This document shows positions 1 to 13,561 of a stretch of DNA of 64,000 bases, piece by piece. Made by a program: the position numbers and the translations under genes. Position 1 is the first letter of the stretch. Each line of letters begins with the position of its first letter. The DNA comes from Pinguiococcus pyrenoidosus (Eukaryota > Sar > Pinguiophyceae > Pinguiochrysidales > Pinguiochrysidaceae), in NCBI GenBank assembly GCA_019677205.1, contig JAAMXY010001083.1, positions 1 to 64,000 of the forward strand, given 5' to 3'. The notes below the pieces were generated by a model, which was not told the origin of the DNA, did not search any database, and saw only the letters and a list, made by a program, of their open reading frames with translations.

Positions 1-63
1 CCCTCTCCCTCCCCATCTCCTTCTCCCTCGCCCTCTCCCTATCGCGCTTCTTGCCTCCGCAAG

Positions 64-1823
64 GACAAGCAGGAGCTCATACGAGTATCAAAAGCCGAGC
101 GGGAACGCATGAGGCAACTGAAGATGATGGAGCACGCTTTAGTCGGGCTTGACCTCAACAAGGAGCCTCTTCAAGAGGAATTCACGGAGCTCCAGGGTCG
201 ACCGCTCCTGCTTGCCTACAAGAAGCTCTCGGACCGATCCTATCAACTAGTCGAGAGCACGCCCTTCCAGGTATTCATCACGGTCGTGATTGTCATGGCC
301 GGCATTCTCGCTGGTGTTGGCTCCTATGAAAGCGTCCGCAGCGAAGCCGGGGACGTTCTCGTCACGTGCGACTGGATCATACTGGGCATCTTCGTTTTGG
401 AGTTCGTGCTGAAGATCGTCGCTGAGGAGTTCCAGCCGCTGCACGTCTTTGCGAACCACTGGAACAAGTTCGACTTCGTTGTAATCGTCGGATCGGCACT
501 GCCCGAAGAGATGACGGGAGGCTTCGTGAGCGTTCTCCGCCTGCTGCGTCTCCTGCGAGTCATGAAGTTGGTAAGCTGGCAAGCTGGCAGACGCTGCTGG
601 TGTGCGTTGTTTGTACGCGCAGGCCGACTTTCGCAGGTGGCCGGCATCGCTCCGCCGCTACTAAGGGGATGCTGTCGCCAGGTGCGGGCGCTGCCCCAGC
701 TGCAAGTCATTGTGACCGCGTTGATCATGGGCTTTCAGTCGATCACGTACATCGGCATCATTCTCTTCATGTTTTTCTACTTCTTCGGCATTTTCGGAAT
801 GCTCTTGTTTCAGGTGTCGTGTTAATGTGAGCCCTCCGAGATGTCGCTTGGCTCTGTCTGAATTGGCTTCGACGCGCCTTAGGACAATGACCCGTGGCAC
901 TTTGGGTACCTGCACTGGGCGCTTCTCACGCTTTTTCGTTGCGCCACTCTTGAGGTACGATGGGAGCCGGTGCCTGGGGAAGGAGCATGCCTAAGCCTCG
1001 TCCTCCGCAGGATTGGACAGACGTCATGTACATCAACATCTTTGGCTGTGACCAGTACGTGGACATCTACGGGCACAGCCAGTCGGAAAGGTGATGCGCC
1101 AAACCCGAAGCACTAAGCCTGCATCCCTCATCTTCTGCTTGGCTGGCGTAGCCTGCCCTGGTACTTCGACTGCACGAAGCCAAGGGCACAGCCGCTTGCC
1201 GCCGTCGTCTACTTTGTGTCCTTCATCGTGATCGGGGCACTCGTGCTCTTGACTCTCTTCGTTGGCGTGGTGACGACCTCCATGGAAGAAGCGACCGCCA
1301 GCATGCGAATCGAGCAGGTGGGCCCCCGCGAGCATCCCGTCCCAAAGCTGGGACGTTGCAGGATAACGTCGAGTCTCGTCTCCGTCAAGGCCGTGGAAAG
1401 CCGCGTGCGGTCGTTGGCATTGAAGCACGATCTGCACCCGCAGCTGATCGAGAGCTTCCGGAATGTCTTCAAGGTGAACCCCGCCGCTAAAAGCCATGGA
1501 CTCCATGCCTCCCTAAGCGGCGGTGCGACCCAAATTAGGTGTTGGACCTTGATGGTGGCGGCAGCATCGAGAGGGATGAGCTCGAGTACGGACTGCGAGC
1601 CGTGGGAAGGGCCATCGAGAGCTCGGAGATGAATGAGCTGCTGTCCCAAGTGGACGCAGATACGAGCGGCGAGATTGACTTCGCCGAGTTCTTGGAGTTC
1701 ATGGTTCTCACCCGACAGCGGAGGGAGGAGGGTCTCGATCCCGTCGACGATCAGAGTACGGAGCACAGGCCCTCCATAAGGTGCGCGAGGCAGTGGCGCT
1801 CTTCTCTCCGACGGATGCTGTGA
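64..1823 (+). CDS. Voltage-gated cation channel, single visible six-helix domain with C-terminal EF-hands (5' end outside window)
   Basis: Proposed exons: 64-570, 682-813, 883-954, 1011-1090, 1152-1317, 1390-1473 and 1539-1823, giving about 441 residues. A pyrimidine-rich tract before position 64 looks like an acceptor, so upstream exons are probably missing. The order is S1 (TPFQVFITVVIVMAG), S2, S3 (WNKFDFVVIVG), S4 with a basic residue every third position (RLLRLLRVMKLVR), S5, a pore loop ending CATLEDWTDV, S6 and two EF-hand loops (DLDGGGSIERDE and DADTSGEIDFAE). The S4 only appears after removing the intron at 571-681. The TLEDW filter resembles bacterial NaChBac-type and algal single-domain EukCat channels rather than K+ channels, so Na+ or Ca2+ conduction at a membrane is inferred, with Ca2+ feedback through the EF-hands. 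The 1318-1389 intron is the least certain. The last codons may belong to a further exon. Earlier domains could lie off the window. Confidence 0.8.
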
Positions 1824-2354
1824 ATCACAACCTTCTTATTCATGTCCCCCTGTGGGCACAGGCTTCTCCGCGCGGCAAGCATGGGCGTTCTGGCAACGCA
1901 GAGGGCATCCATTCGCGCGACCCACCAAGATAGCACAAGGCGGAAGGACCAACGGACAAGCTTGGCGATCGCTAAGGCCATCAAGGAGCACGAAGAGAGG
2001 ACACATGGAACAGCATCGTGATGATCGCGAGGAAGGAGAGTGGAAAGGCGTGGGCCCATGAAACAGATCCGTTCTTCTCAACGTCTTCCATTCATACACT
2101 ACCGTTTATCGTTGGGTGCTTTGCGGACTGAGGTGTTGAGGGTCTGGGGTACACACGAAAAGCTAGTACAACGACGTTGCGTCACGCTGCCGCTGGAAAA
2201 GAAGCGGAGCCGCCCATCCCCTGATTCTGCTTGAGAGTTGAGCAACGGGGTGTACAAGGCCTTGGAAGGCTAGCAAACACGTAGGAAGCGCCGCACGGAG
2301 CACCACCACCAGACCGACGCCCCCGCGGGTGCGAATGCGTCATGTAGAGCCGAT
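1824..2354. other. Intergenic, convergent gene ends
   Basis: About 530 bp between the stop of the channel gene and the stop of the ABCG gene, which face each other. It should hold both 3' untranslated regions. I see no conserved coding pattern, RNA gene or repeat. A further 3' exon of the channel gene cannot be excluded. Confidence 0.5.
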
Positions 2355-4696
2355 TCAAGCTTTCGGGACAATATTCGTGGTCTTGCCGACGCCGGAGTAG
2401 AGGGAGTAGGAGTAGAGCAGCTTGACGGCGATTCCGAGCGCGAGGCACACGAGAATGTCCTCGACAAGCGTGTTGTCGCTGCTGATGACGTCGAAGACGT
2501 CGCCGAGCGCATCCAAGACATCTGCGCCGTCCTGACGCTTCGTAGGGTTGTTACGATCTCCGTAGCAGACCTCCTCCACTCCGCACACGCTGCCCTCCTC
2601 GTCCACCTCGCACTCTTGCCATGTCGTGTCGATGAACTCGTTGTACACGCTCGCCCGGACTCCGTAGCGGAAAGGCAGAATCCAGGCGAGGATGCGGAAC
2701 GGCCACACGATGTCGTTGATGGGGATGAGGAAACCGCTGAACAGGAATCCCGAGAACCAGACGCTCACGTAGTTCATCATTCCCAGCAGCGGGTTCTCGA
2801 ACTGAAGGCCGAACAACAGGGCGAAGTTCTCGTACACCCACATCACCGACGCGTAGATCAGCATGGCTTGTCCTGGTTTCGGGGAGGCGACGCATTAGGC
2901 TAGCACGCGCATAAGAGCGGCAGCTTGGGCAGGCGCGGGGCAGGCGTGGGGCAGGCGCGAGCGAAGATGCAAACAGTCGGAGCGGAAGGAACGCGACCAG
3001 CAAAGGGACCACACACTACACAACTCACCGAAGTTTTCACCCCAAAGATTTCCGATGGCGTATCCGGGAATTCCCAGCGCGAAGATGGCGAAAGCGAACA
3101 TCTGCGTTGACGTCAACAGCAAGGCAGCATGTTATGCTAGGGCGTGTCCGTTGAGCGGGACGAGCGCGCTTCGTACCAACGGGATCTGCAGGGCAGTGTT
3201 CGACAGAATGTACGCGACGGGGGCCATCATTCCGTTTCGTATCTCGCGGCTTACGGCCTTGTTCTCAAGATTGTAGGCGTAGACTGCCACCACTCCCATG
3301 TTTGCAGGGACGCCGACGAACCAGATTAAGATCCAAAACTTGTTGATGACCTGCACAGCACGTGGGCAGACAACTCTTTCTTCAGGCGTCCCCGAAGACG
3401 AAGGAGCCGCCCAATCCCATCGCAGCTACCTGATCTTGATTCCGGTCTCGCGACTCGATGTAGATGATCGCAAAGAAGATATTCGCCAGCAGGAAGATGA
3501 TGCAGCGGCCGAGGAAGAAGAACGGGTCCCTACGAGGTGGACGAATAAGTCGACTTCTGCGCTCCCGGAACCGCCGATCTAGGACATCTGCGGAGCTCTT
3601 ACCGGGCGCCGTTGAGGGCTCCGCGTCGCATCATGGTGAGCACTTGATTCCAGATGGACGTCTTGTACACGCCGTGCGGGGTCGCGGCCGCGGCCTTGAA
3701 GGTGACATCAGGGGGTGCCTCCTTCTTGCGTTCAACTTCGCTCCATGCGTCCAGCAGGGCGTCCACGCTCTTCTTGTCCGTGAAGTCTGCGTTGACGAGG
3801 TCGAGGAAGAACTCGGCGGGGTTGGAAAGCTCTGGCACGGGATGGCCGATGCCGGCGAAGTACGTAATCGCATCCTGGGTTTCGCCGGTGAAGGCCATCC
3901 TCCCCTCACTGAGGATCATGATCTGATCGAATCTGCTGTAGATGCGCGACGACGGCTGATGGATCGTCGCGATGATGATGAGCTTCTCCGTGTGCGCCAA
4001 GTCGTCAACGAACGTCATCACGTTGACGGCGGCGGCAGCGTCCAGCCCGGAGGTGGGCTCGTCCAGGAAGATGACGTCCGGCTGCTTCACGAGCGCCACC
4101 GCGATGCTCAGCCGGCGCTTCTGTCCTCCGGACAAACCCTTGATGAACTCCGTACCCGCGCGGGTGTCGGCGCAGCTCTCGAGGCCGAGCTTCTTGATGA
4201 TGTCGCTCACGTGCTCGCGCCGAGCGGCTTCGGGGGCGTCCATGTAGAAGTCCGCCGCGTAGTCCAGGATCTCGCGCGTGGTCAGGAACGGCCAGTGATT
4301 GTCCTTCTGCTCCACGGTGAAGCAGCGGGAGCGCAGGGTGGCCGCGTTCAGGTCCTTGCCGTCCAAATGGATGCGTCCGCTCACGACGCCCCCGTGCGCG
4401 CTCAGGGTGAAGCAGCGAATGAGCGAGGTCTTGCCGGCGCCGCTCGGGCCGAGGATGGCCAGCACGCGGCCGCTCTGCACCTGGCCGTTGATGCCCTGCA
4501 CGATGTGCTTGTCGACCTTCTGGCCTTCGTCGTCCTTCACCTTCACGGTGTAGGACACATCCTCGAAGCTGAACACGGACGTCGGCTCGTCCATGGACCG
4601 CTTGGACACCGAGCGCGCCGACGGGCCCTTGGACATGACCGCTTCGGTCTTGTGCTCCGCCATGGTTCGGACGCGGCGCTGCGCGCGAAAACCCAC
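2355..4696 (-). CDS. ABCG (WHITE-type) half-transporter
   Basis: Exons on the minus strand: 4696-3603, 3529-3430, 3350-3177, 3101-3029 and 2866-2355, all in phase, giving about 650 residues, the usual length of an ABCG half-transporter. The nucleotide-binding domain is N-terminal (reverse order, typical of ABCG): Walker A GPSGAGKT, signature LSGGQKRR, Walker B VIFLDEPTSGLD and the H-loop TIHQPSS. The C-terminal half has about six hydrophobic helices (FFFLGRCIIFLLANIFF, WILIWFVGVPANMGVV and others) and a Cys-rich loop before the last helix. It should dimerise and export lipids, sterols or other hydrophobic compounds by ATP hydrolysis; the substrate cannot be read from sequence. The NBD lies entirely in one 1.1-kb first exon, while all four introns fall in the membrane half. 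A second in-frame Met 11 codons in is an alternative start. Confidence 0.93.
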
Positions 4697-5725
4697 AAAA
4701 GCGGCGGCGGGTCTCCGCGTCGTCCAACCTCGGGAGGCTGGGGATATCCGGATATTCGGATAGCTCGGGTGGTTCGGATTGTTCGGATGGTTTGCCGGAC
4801 TGCGCAGGCCACCCAGAACCGGGTGAAAAGGGCGCGGGATCCTTGCTCAACTTCCGTTGAACCTACGTACGTCAACGGGACTCGCCCTGCGCATCCGGAT
4901 TGGACGGAGCGTCCGGTTCGAATCCGGGGATTCACGTTCTGCTATAGATGAAGGATTCGAAAAGCAGGCCCCAGTCGACCTTTAGGAACATTGGCGAAAA
5001 GACCAGTACGGGCGAGAAGGTACTGGAGCCTTCTTCAACTGCTGACACTTCACGTCGACCCAACACCCATAACAAGGACGAGCCAGCGATGAAGAGGCAT
5101 TTGGATTCGTCACCTTGGGAACATCTCAATTCTCACCCAATCCAGCATCATGCAGCTGATGCCGAGGCCACCAAGAACAGCAGCACCAACGAATGAAAAG
5201 CCCCCTACCTAGGTACCGTACTCAAAACTCAAAGCTCGCGATCGCGCCGGATTCTCCGTCTGTCTCATTTTTTGGTTGTTCATTTTTTCGAAGTCTTTTT
5301 CGAAGTGTTCTCGTCGATGTTTGGTGGCGCCCGGTCAGATCCATGGATCTGTGAATGCTGAGGGCTGAGGCCAAGGACGACCCCAGCTCCTCTAAGTGCT
5401 GCTGCTCCCGGTGCGTACGGGTGCCAGGGCGACGCACTGGTGGTGTCGAGTCCGCACCCAACGTAGACCAAAAAAGGATCGAAGGGGCGACCAAATTGGG
5501 CATGGGGCGCAGACCTCAAGGCTGGCTTCATTCACAGCCCCATCGAAAATAATCTCTTCATCTCAAAGGTGGTCATTCTTTCTTGGGGCGGTTTGGTGTC
5601 CATCAGGGTCCAATCCTGATGCGACCGGTGCCCCTCGGTTTGGAACACTTACTGAAACAGATGTCTTACGCGAAAGCGAAGCACACGGGCGACACAAACG
5701 TACGAGCAAACAGCAGAAACTATCA
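4697..5725. other. Intergenic, ABCG promoter side
   Basis: About 1 kb between the ABCG start and the stop of the TMEM43-like gene, both read leftwards. Positions 4740-4795 hold short direct repeats around TTCGGAT. A T-arm-like string near 4913-4932 has no matching acceptor or D-arm and is not a tRNA. Nothing else is supported. Confidence 0.45.
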
Positions 5726-8120
5726 TCAGCTCGAGAGGCGCTCCCACGGCAGCTGCACAATCAGCAGCAGGGCGCCCTTGCGCAGAGAGAGGAAAACGAA
5801 GCCCCCGAGCAGCGCCATCGCGAGGGCATACCTGGGAGACTCCGCCGTGTGCACCACCGCGCTCACGATGCAGACGATGCCGGTGGCGATCAGTGCAGAG
5901 GTCAGCCAGAGCATGTTCTTGATCTGGGACGACTCGATCATGAGCGGAAACGGGAAAAACACGCCGGCCACCGCAGGGGTCACCGCAAACATGCTCCCAA
6001 TGCAGATGCCCAGCACGAACAGCGCTCGCGCCAGCGTCCCCTCCCAGATGCTCGAGTGGTTCTGGATGTACTTCGACACCAGCGTCTCGGCATCGATCAC
6101 GCCCACGTCGATCATCGCGATGCTCCAGATCTTTGCTGCGGATCGGCCGTTGCTGACGACGGTGGTCCGCCGCCTGCCGCTCAACAAAGGGAACACTCGA
6201 TCCAGGTGCAGCGCCTCGGCCACCGGAGTGGCCAACGTGAAGTCCTGCGGAGAGGCCTCCGGCTCTCCATCAAGCCTCCGAGCAGCGCCATGCGCATGGA
6301 GCTCCCGCATCGGATACGGCTTCAGGCGGCCCCGCACTTTGGGAAGCTCGTTGCCATCTACGCCAGGATCACGATCATCATCATCATCATCCTCATCCTC
6401 ATCATCCTCATTCTCATCCTCATCATCGCGAGGCTTCCAACGGACTTGGCTGCATACGCCATGCCTATCTTCTGCCATGGCTTACCTTCGAAGTCTACTT
6501 CTTCACTGATGAACGTGTCCAGCGACAAGCTGGGGCGGCGGCGGTCCGCGGACCTGATTTCCTCGACGACCAACTCGCCCAATGCGGTCGCGAAGGAGTT
6601 CTCGGTCGGACTGTACATATAGTGTATCCGGAGATCCCCAACCTTCGGTGCTCGTGGATTCCCTTGGGGTGCCGCATGGCCGAGTTAGGTCGAACTGTGG
6701 CCTCCAGGCATGGGCCAAGCACACTCGTGGGCACCTGAGTATATGAAGCCGTCGTCGTGGAGCGTGAGGGACAGGTCCGCAATCTCGGTGCTCTTCCATG
6801 CGTTCGAGGGGTCCGGCTCCGCAAGAAGCTGCCACTCGGAGCTGGGCGTCATCTCCTTCATCTTACGAAGGCGGCGAGAATCAATCATCAGCATGTCCTT
6901 GCTGCCGAGCGAAGCATAAAGGACCCAAAGCCCCAGAAGAGACAAGCGCGCACGAACCTTGGCGGGCTCCAACTCCAAGCGCCGCAGGAAAGCCTTCTCC
7001 AGGGAAGCTCTCATCTCCGGGCAGAGGGCGAACTGCCCAAGGAACACCTGTCCGCCGCGCAGAAGTGAGAGCTCAGCTGGGACGGTGCCAGCGCGGACCA
7101 CGTCAACGTACCTCGGCAGGTGCCAAGTCCAAGTTGTCGATGCGCCACGTCTTCGGGTTTGAGTACTGCTCGCTGTCGGTGTGGATTCTCTTCTCGCTCC
7201 ACCCTGCGCGCCGGCAAGTTCAGCGGGGGCCTTCCGCCGACGCCCGGTGGATTGGGCGCGCCTCACCTGCTTGGTAGCCTTCGGAGGGCACCGAATGGAC
7301 GTCGCCGGACACGTCCGAATACTGGTACATGTTCGGCTTGATGTACTGATACCTTCGGTCCAGAGCACGAGACGTGAAATCGCAGTCAGTGCCACGCCAG
7401 GCCTCACTGGGGGCCATAGCAGAAGGGAGCGGCTCACATTTCCACCCGGCGCTGCAGCAGCACGGAGCGCGAGACGCGAATGCCTACTTCCCGATCGGCA
7501 ATGCTGCTCGCTTCGACTCGAAGCTCGCCCCGATGCACAACCAACCGCGGCTCCAGGTCGGCCGTGATCTCGCGCGGCGACGTTTCGGCCAGATCGAGCA
7601 AGGAGTGGATGCTCATCGCGTTGCGCACTTCTTGCTTCTCGAAGGACAGAAGACCTGCGAGAACCACGGCTTCAGCGTCCGCTGTATCGTCATCGTCCAA
7701 CGCCCGTGGCTCGGCCGGGCAGGCCGTTGAGGCCGCAGGCTTCGGAGCGGGCGCAGCGCCAGTCTCCAGCTGCGCACGGGCCGTGTTGCCGCCTTGGTCG
7801 CGACCTCCCCGGCACTTACCGAAGAGGCAGATGCCGATCCAGACGGCACCGATGACCGGACCCGTCAGACCGAATTCATGCACAACGGTTCGATACCCCA
7901 GCTGCGATCGCATTCGACGCCAGCGTTAGCAAGCGGCGCCGGCTTCAAGATTCTCGGCGCGAGCAGGCTGCGGCACCTGCTTGCGCTGCTTCTTGCGAAG
8001 GAACAGCTTGGGGTTGGGCTGCAGCTCCAGGTCCAACTCGGCGGCGGTGAAGCGCGGACTCAAGGGCGGCGAGCGCGGCGACGCCGGCAGGCGGCTGCGC
8101 CACGAGCTCGTCATGGCCAC
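5726..8120 (-). CDS. TMEM43-like multipass membrane protein
   Basis: Eight exons in consistent phase: 8120-7977, 7901-7820, 7681-7438, 7406-7267, 7203-7112, 7071-6735, 6650-6486 and 6357-5726, about 611 residues. The order matches TMEM43 (LUMA) proteins: a basic N-terminus, one membrane helix (GPVIGAVWIGICLF), a long ectodomain with the family's aromatic/NP pattern (WSEKRIHTDS, YSNPKTWRIDN, KVGDLRIHYMYSP), and a C-terminal cluster of about four hydrophobic helices starting LARALFVLGICIGSMF. Human TMEM43 sits in the ER and inner nuclear envelope; the same site is inferred here. The protein is longer than the human one (400 residues), mostly through the linker at the last exon junction. The intron at 6358-6485 carries an ATC/GAT microsatellite. 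Exon 6 may contain one more short intron. The start ATG at 8120 is the first in frame. Confidence 0.75.
6373..6427. repeat. ATC/GAT microsatellite inside an intron
   Basis: An imperfect trinucleotide run (CATCAT with CTC interruptions) within intron 7 of the TMEM43-like gene. Read through on the minus strand it would encode a run of Asp/Glu, but the flanking GTAAGC donor and TAG acceptor with matching phase exclude it from the message. Confidence 0.7.
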
Positions 8121-8690
8121 CAGGTCGTCTCCTCCGTTCCCCCCTGGGCGGCGTCGGCAGCACGGTACGGCAGATCGACGCGCGTTGGCCCCAATGGTTC
8201 ACGCAGTGCACCTGCTTTGAACCGGCCAGACCGTCTTCTCCTGTCTTTTTTTGTCTGTTGGACAGGCGCCCGCATCCTTTTCGGAGGCATGCGCGGCCGC
8301 GCCACAGAGTATGGCTGCAATTGGGGTTCTCAGCAGCTTCAAGTAGCCCAATGGAAGCGGCCAGGATGCCCGGCGACGTGAAGCAACCAACCCTGAAGAG
8401 GCGAGGACGGGCTCATGCTCGTCAGCCATTGGTCCATTTCGCTTAGCTGACGTGCCATGACGAAGCAGTCGGCTTCTCTCGGCTTCTTTCGGCCTCAAAA
8501 GGCTTCGACACATTTGAATCAATCATGACGCATCACCTTCCGGACACAAGTGATCACGATCTTAGTAATTTACAAAATTTAAAGACATGCCGACGAAGAC
8601 ATGACATCCGTTTCGCGAAACGGAACATCGCTGGGTTGGGGGTGCGAAGCTTCTCTCGGATCGCATGCCTGGGCCAGCGCCCGCGGCAAG
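8121..8690. promoter_or_regulatory. Divergent intergenic region (TMEM43-like / LRR)
   Basis: About 570 bp between two divergently read start codons, so it should contain both promoters. I see no specific element that I can name. Confidence 0.4.
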
Positions 8691-10911
8691 ATGGGCAAGA
8701 AAGGCAAGAAGGCCAAGGGCCCTGTCCGCCTGCCTCCGTTGGGTACGTAGGCGACTTCAGTCGCCAAAAGAAGTTCCTTCGCAATGCCGAAGACTCGCGC
8801 TGTCCGTATCCTTGTCTTGGCATTCATTTTGCATGCTTTCCGCCTGCCTAGGGCCCAGCAAGGAGGCGCTGGAATGGGAGCGGGCTCTGTGCACGTGTCC
8901 CAACGTTGGCGATGCTCAGTGGCGCATGGCCGCGGCAGGCAACATCAAGAAGCAGCTGGTCTTGCACGAGCTCTACGCCAAGGCGCGGAAAGGCAAGACG
9001 GACCGGCGGCTTCGCAACGCAGGATTGGAAGAGGTGTGATGCGATCTCGGCACTTGGAGGATCACAGATGACCGCTCCTGTTCTCACACAACCTGCATCG
9101 GCGCATCGTCAAGGTTCCAATGGAGCTGTCCATGACGCCCCTGGGAACGGACGCTCCGGAGAACATCCGGGAGATTGATCTGGGCAACAACCGCCTGACC
9201 AGCTCGGCGAGGCTGTTCGATTCCCTCTCCGCGCTGCCCCTCCTCGAGAAGCTTGATGTCAGCCGCAACATGCTCAACGGTCCGCTGGACAGGTGCGTGG
9301 ATGCAAACTGCCCGGCATCTTGACGGCCACAGATGCAGTATGGTCCCGCACCGTACGCACCCAAAACAGCGACGCTGAGACCTGCTTCGCAGTGGCTGCG
9401 GAGCGCTTCACCACATTCGGGTCCTGGACATGTCCGAGCAATTTCACTCCGTGCAGGTGCGTAGCTCAGCTTGTGCTTCGAAGCTCAGCGTCCGGTGCCT
9501 AACTCGGCAAAAAAACACCAAGTACCACGTAAATGCGCCAAATCCCGACGAGCCCCACACGCACGAAGATCGTGGACGAGTCGGTACGTTTCACTCGCGC
9601 CGCATGCATGCCCGACAGGACAGATGGCTTACTCCGTCGATGCTCGCCGTTGCAAGGAATCACGTCTCTGCCGGAGGAAGTGGCCGAGTGGCACGAACTC
9701 GAGGAGATCAACATGGCGGGAAATGCGTTGTCCATCCTCCCAAGGCAGGTCGGTGGTACAAAAGCGTAGAGGCTTCTTCTTCATGACAAAGGCGGTGGGT
9801 CTGATTTGGGCCGCTGCTCACAGATCTTTAGCTGGGTGCATCTTCGCATCCTCAACCTCCGAAACAACGCCATGACAGAGATATGTCCAGAGGTACGTCG
9901 ACCGTGGGTCCTACACCCCAGCGCGGGGACCGAACACGCGCGGCAGTCCCTCACCGATTGGGATTGGCCGCAAGATTGGATACCTAGACTCGCTTGAAGA
10001 GCTGCTACTCGGGGCCAACCTCCTGAGCAATCTTCCCGAAAGCGTCGGAAGCCTTCGCAACCTGCGGCACCTGGAGCTTCGCGTCAACAGAATTGGTCAA
10101 CTCCCACAAGGGATCGCCGGAATGCGCCATCTGAAGCGCCTCCACCTCGGCGGCAACAAGCTTACGACCCTGGCGCCGCTGGAGCTCTCGAACCACCTGG
10201 AGCTCGAGCAGCTGTTCATCTGTGGCAACAGTTTGCAAGCCGTACCCGACAGCATCGGGGACCTCAAGCAGTTGCGCATCCTGTCCGTGGGAAAAAACGT
10301 GAGTCAGGCCTCTCCAGCCCAAGAAACTTATGTTATGTGACCCAGACTTGACGACATTCCTCCCTCAGGCGGGCATCTTGCAGCTTCCAGGCGCCATAGG
10401 AAACTGCGAGCGGCTGGAGCAGCTCTATCTTCGAGGTACTCGACCCTCCAAGCCTGCCAGTGTCCTCAGATATACAGTGCGTGGACGAGGACGATTCTGC
10501 TGTGCCTTGTATCTCACTCTCGGATGCTTCCACTCCAACCAGGGCTGTCGAAGCTCTCTGCTTTGCCGGACACCCTCGCGAACCTTCGCTTCCTTCAGTA
10601 CTTGGATGCGCACAACTGCGACAAGCTGAAGACGCTCCCCGAGAACTTGAACGAGTGCATCTCGCTGAGGTAGGCTCGCAGCATCCCAGGGTCTACAAGA
10701 GAGCACTGGCTTAAGTCTCCGTCTGCGCTGCCGGCGCTTCCCGTCTTGCAGGTTTGTTGACACGGGATTCTCGGGCAAGAAGAAGCCAGTGCGCAAGCCC
10801 AAGTGCAAGGTGTCCGTGGAGCTGTTTGACCGCCTCTCGGATCCGGCGAGGCCAACGCGCTGCACTCTGAATTTTGTGAAAGTGCAGAAGAAGAAGGGCG
10901 GACGAAAGTAA
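8691..10911 (+). CDS. Leucine-rich-repeat protein
   Basis: Ten exons: 8691-8742, 8852-9033, 9114-9292, 9393-9460, 9624-9748, 9824-9892, 9975-10298, 10369-10435, 10543-10669 and 10752-10911, in phase, about 450 residues. It starts with a very basic stretch (MGKKGKKAKG), then carries about ten LRR units of the LxxLxLxxNxL type with x-LPxxI/V-x ends (IREIDLGNNRL, LEEINMAGNAL, LKRLHLGGNKL, LRILSVGKN). The tail is basic and ends KVQKKKGGRK. The LPxSIG-like repeats resemble plant intracellular Ras-group LRR proteins and other cytosolic scaffolds. I cannot assign a partner or function. The joints at 9460/9624 and 9033/9114 are the weakest; they were chosen to keep LRR periodicity and phase. There is no signal peptide, so it should be cytosolic or nuclear. 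Confidence 0.8.
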
Positions 10912-11061
10912 TCGTGCTGCCTTTCCCTGTTCCGTTGCCTCGATTGATCCGTTGATTGATTGATGGATCGCTGCCTCACCGCCGCATTGTGTGCATATTC
11001 TTGACGCCCGCTGGTTCCACCATCGCTTGTTGTCTAGTTTGCTGTTCGGTCCGCTGTTCGG

Positions 11062-13316
<2,255 letters not shown>

Positions 13317-13561
13317 GGCCTCAGCATCTGATAAAGCATGAAGAAAAAAGGCAGAGGGCTCGTCGCCGTGCGCGCGAGGTGGGCGTTTATCGGTGGATGG
13401 TGATGCGGCAGCGGGTCCCCAGAGCGTAGCGTTTCAACAAGACGACGTCGCGACGGTGATTTTGCCACAGATCGCTTCCTAGAAGTCGACCGCGAAGCAC
13501 GAACACTTAGCTTTCTTGTTAGGTCTCTCCTTTCTGAAAACCCCTCCACAACTTTGCCGCC

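Noticed and set aside
4913-4932. T-arm-like sequence (GGTTCGAATCC) suggesting a tRNA
   Set aside because: No matching acceptor stem, D-arm or anticodon arm upstream at the right distance.
3464-4951. Long plus-strand open frame of about 495 codons
   Set aside because: Antisense to the ABCG gene; mirrors its codon bias and has no domain of its own.
6358-6478. Asp/Glu-rich N-terminus for a shorter membrane protein starting at 6478
   Set aside because: The acidic run is the intronic microsatellite; GTAAGC and TAG sites with matching phase remove it.
5396-6622. Plus-strand open frame of about 408 codons with an Ile run
   Set aside because: Antisense to the TMEM43-like gene; the Ile run is the intronic ATC microsatellite.
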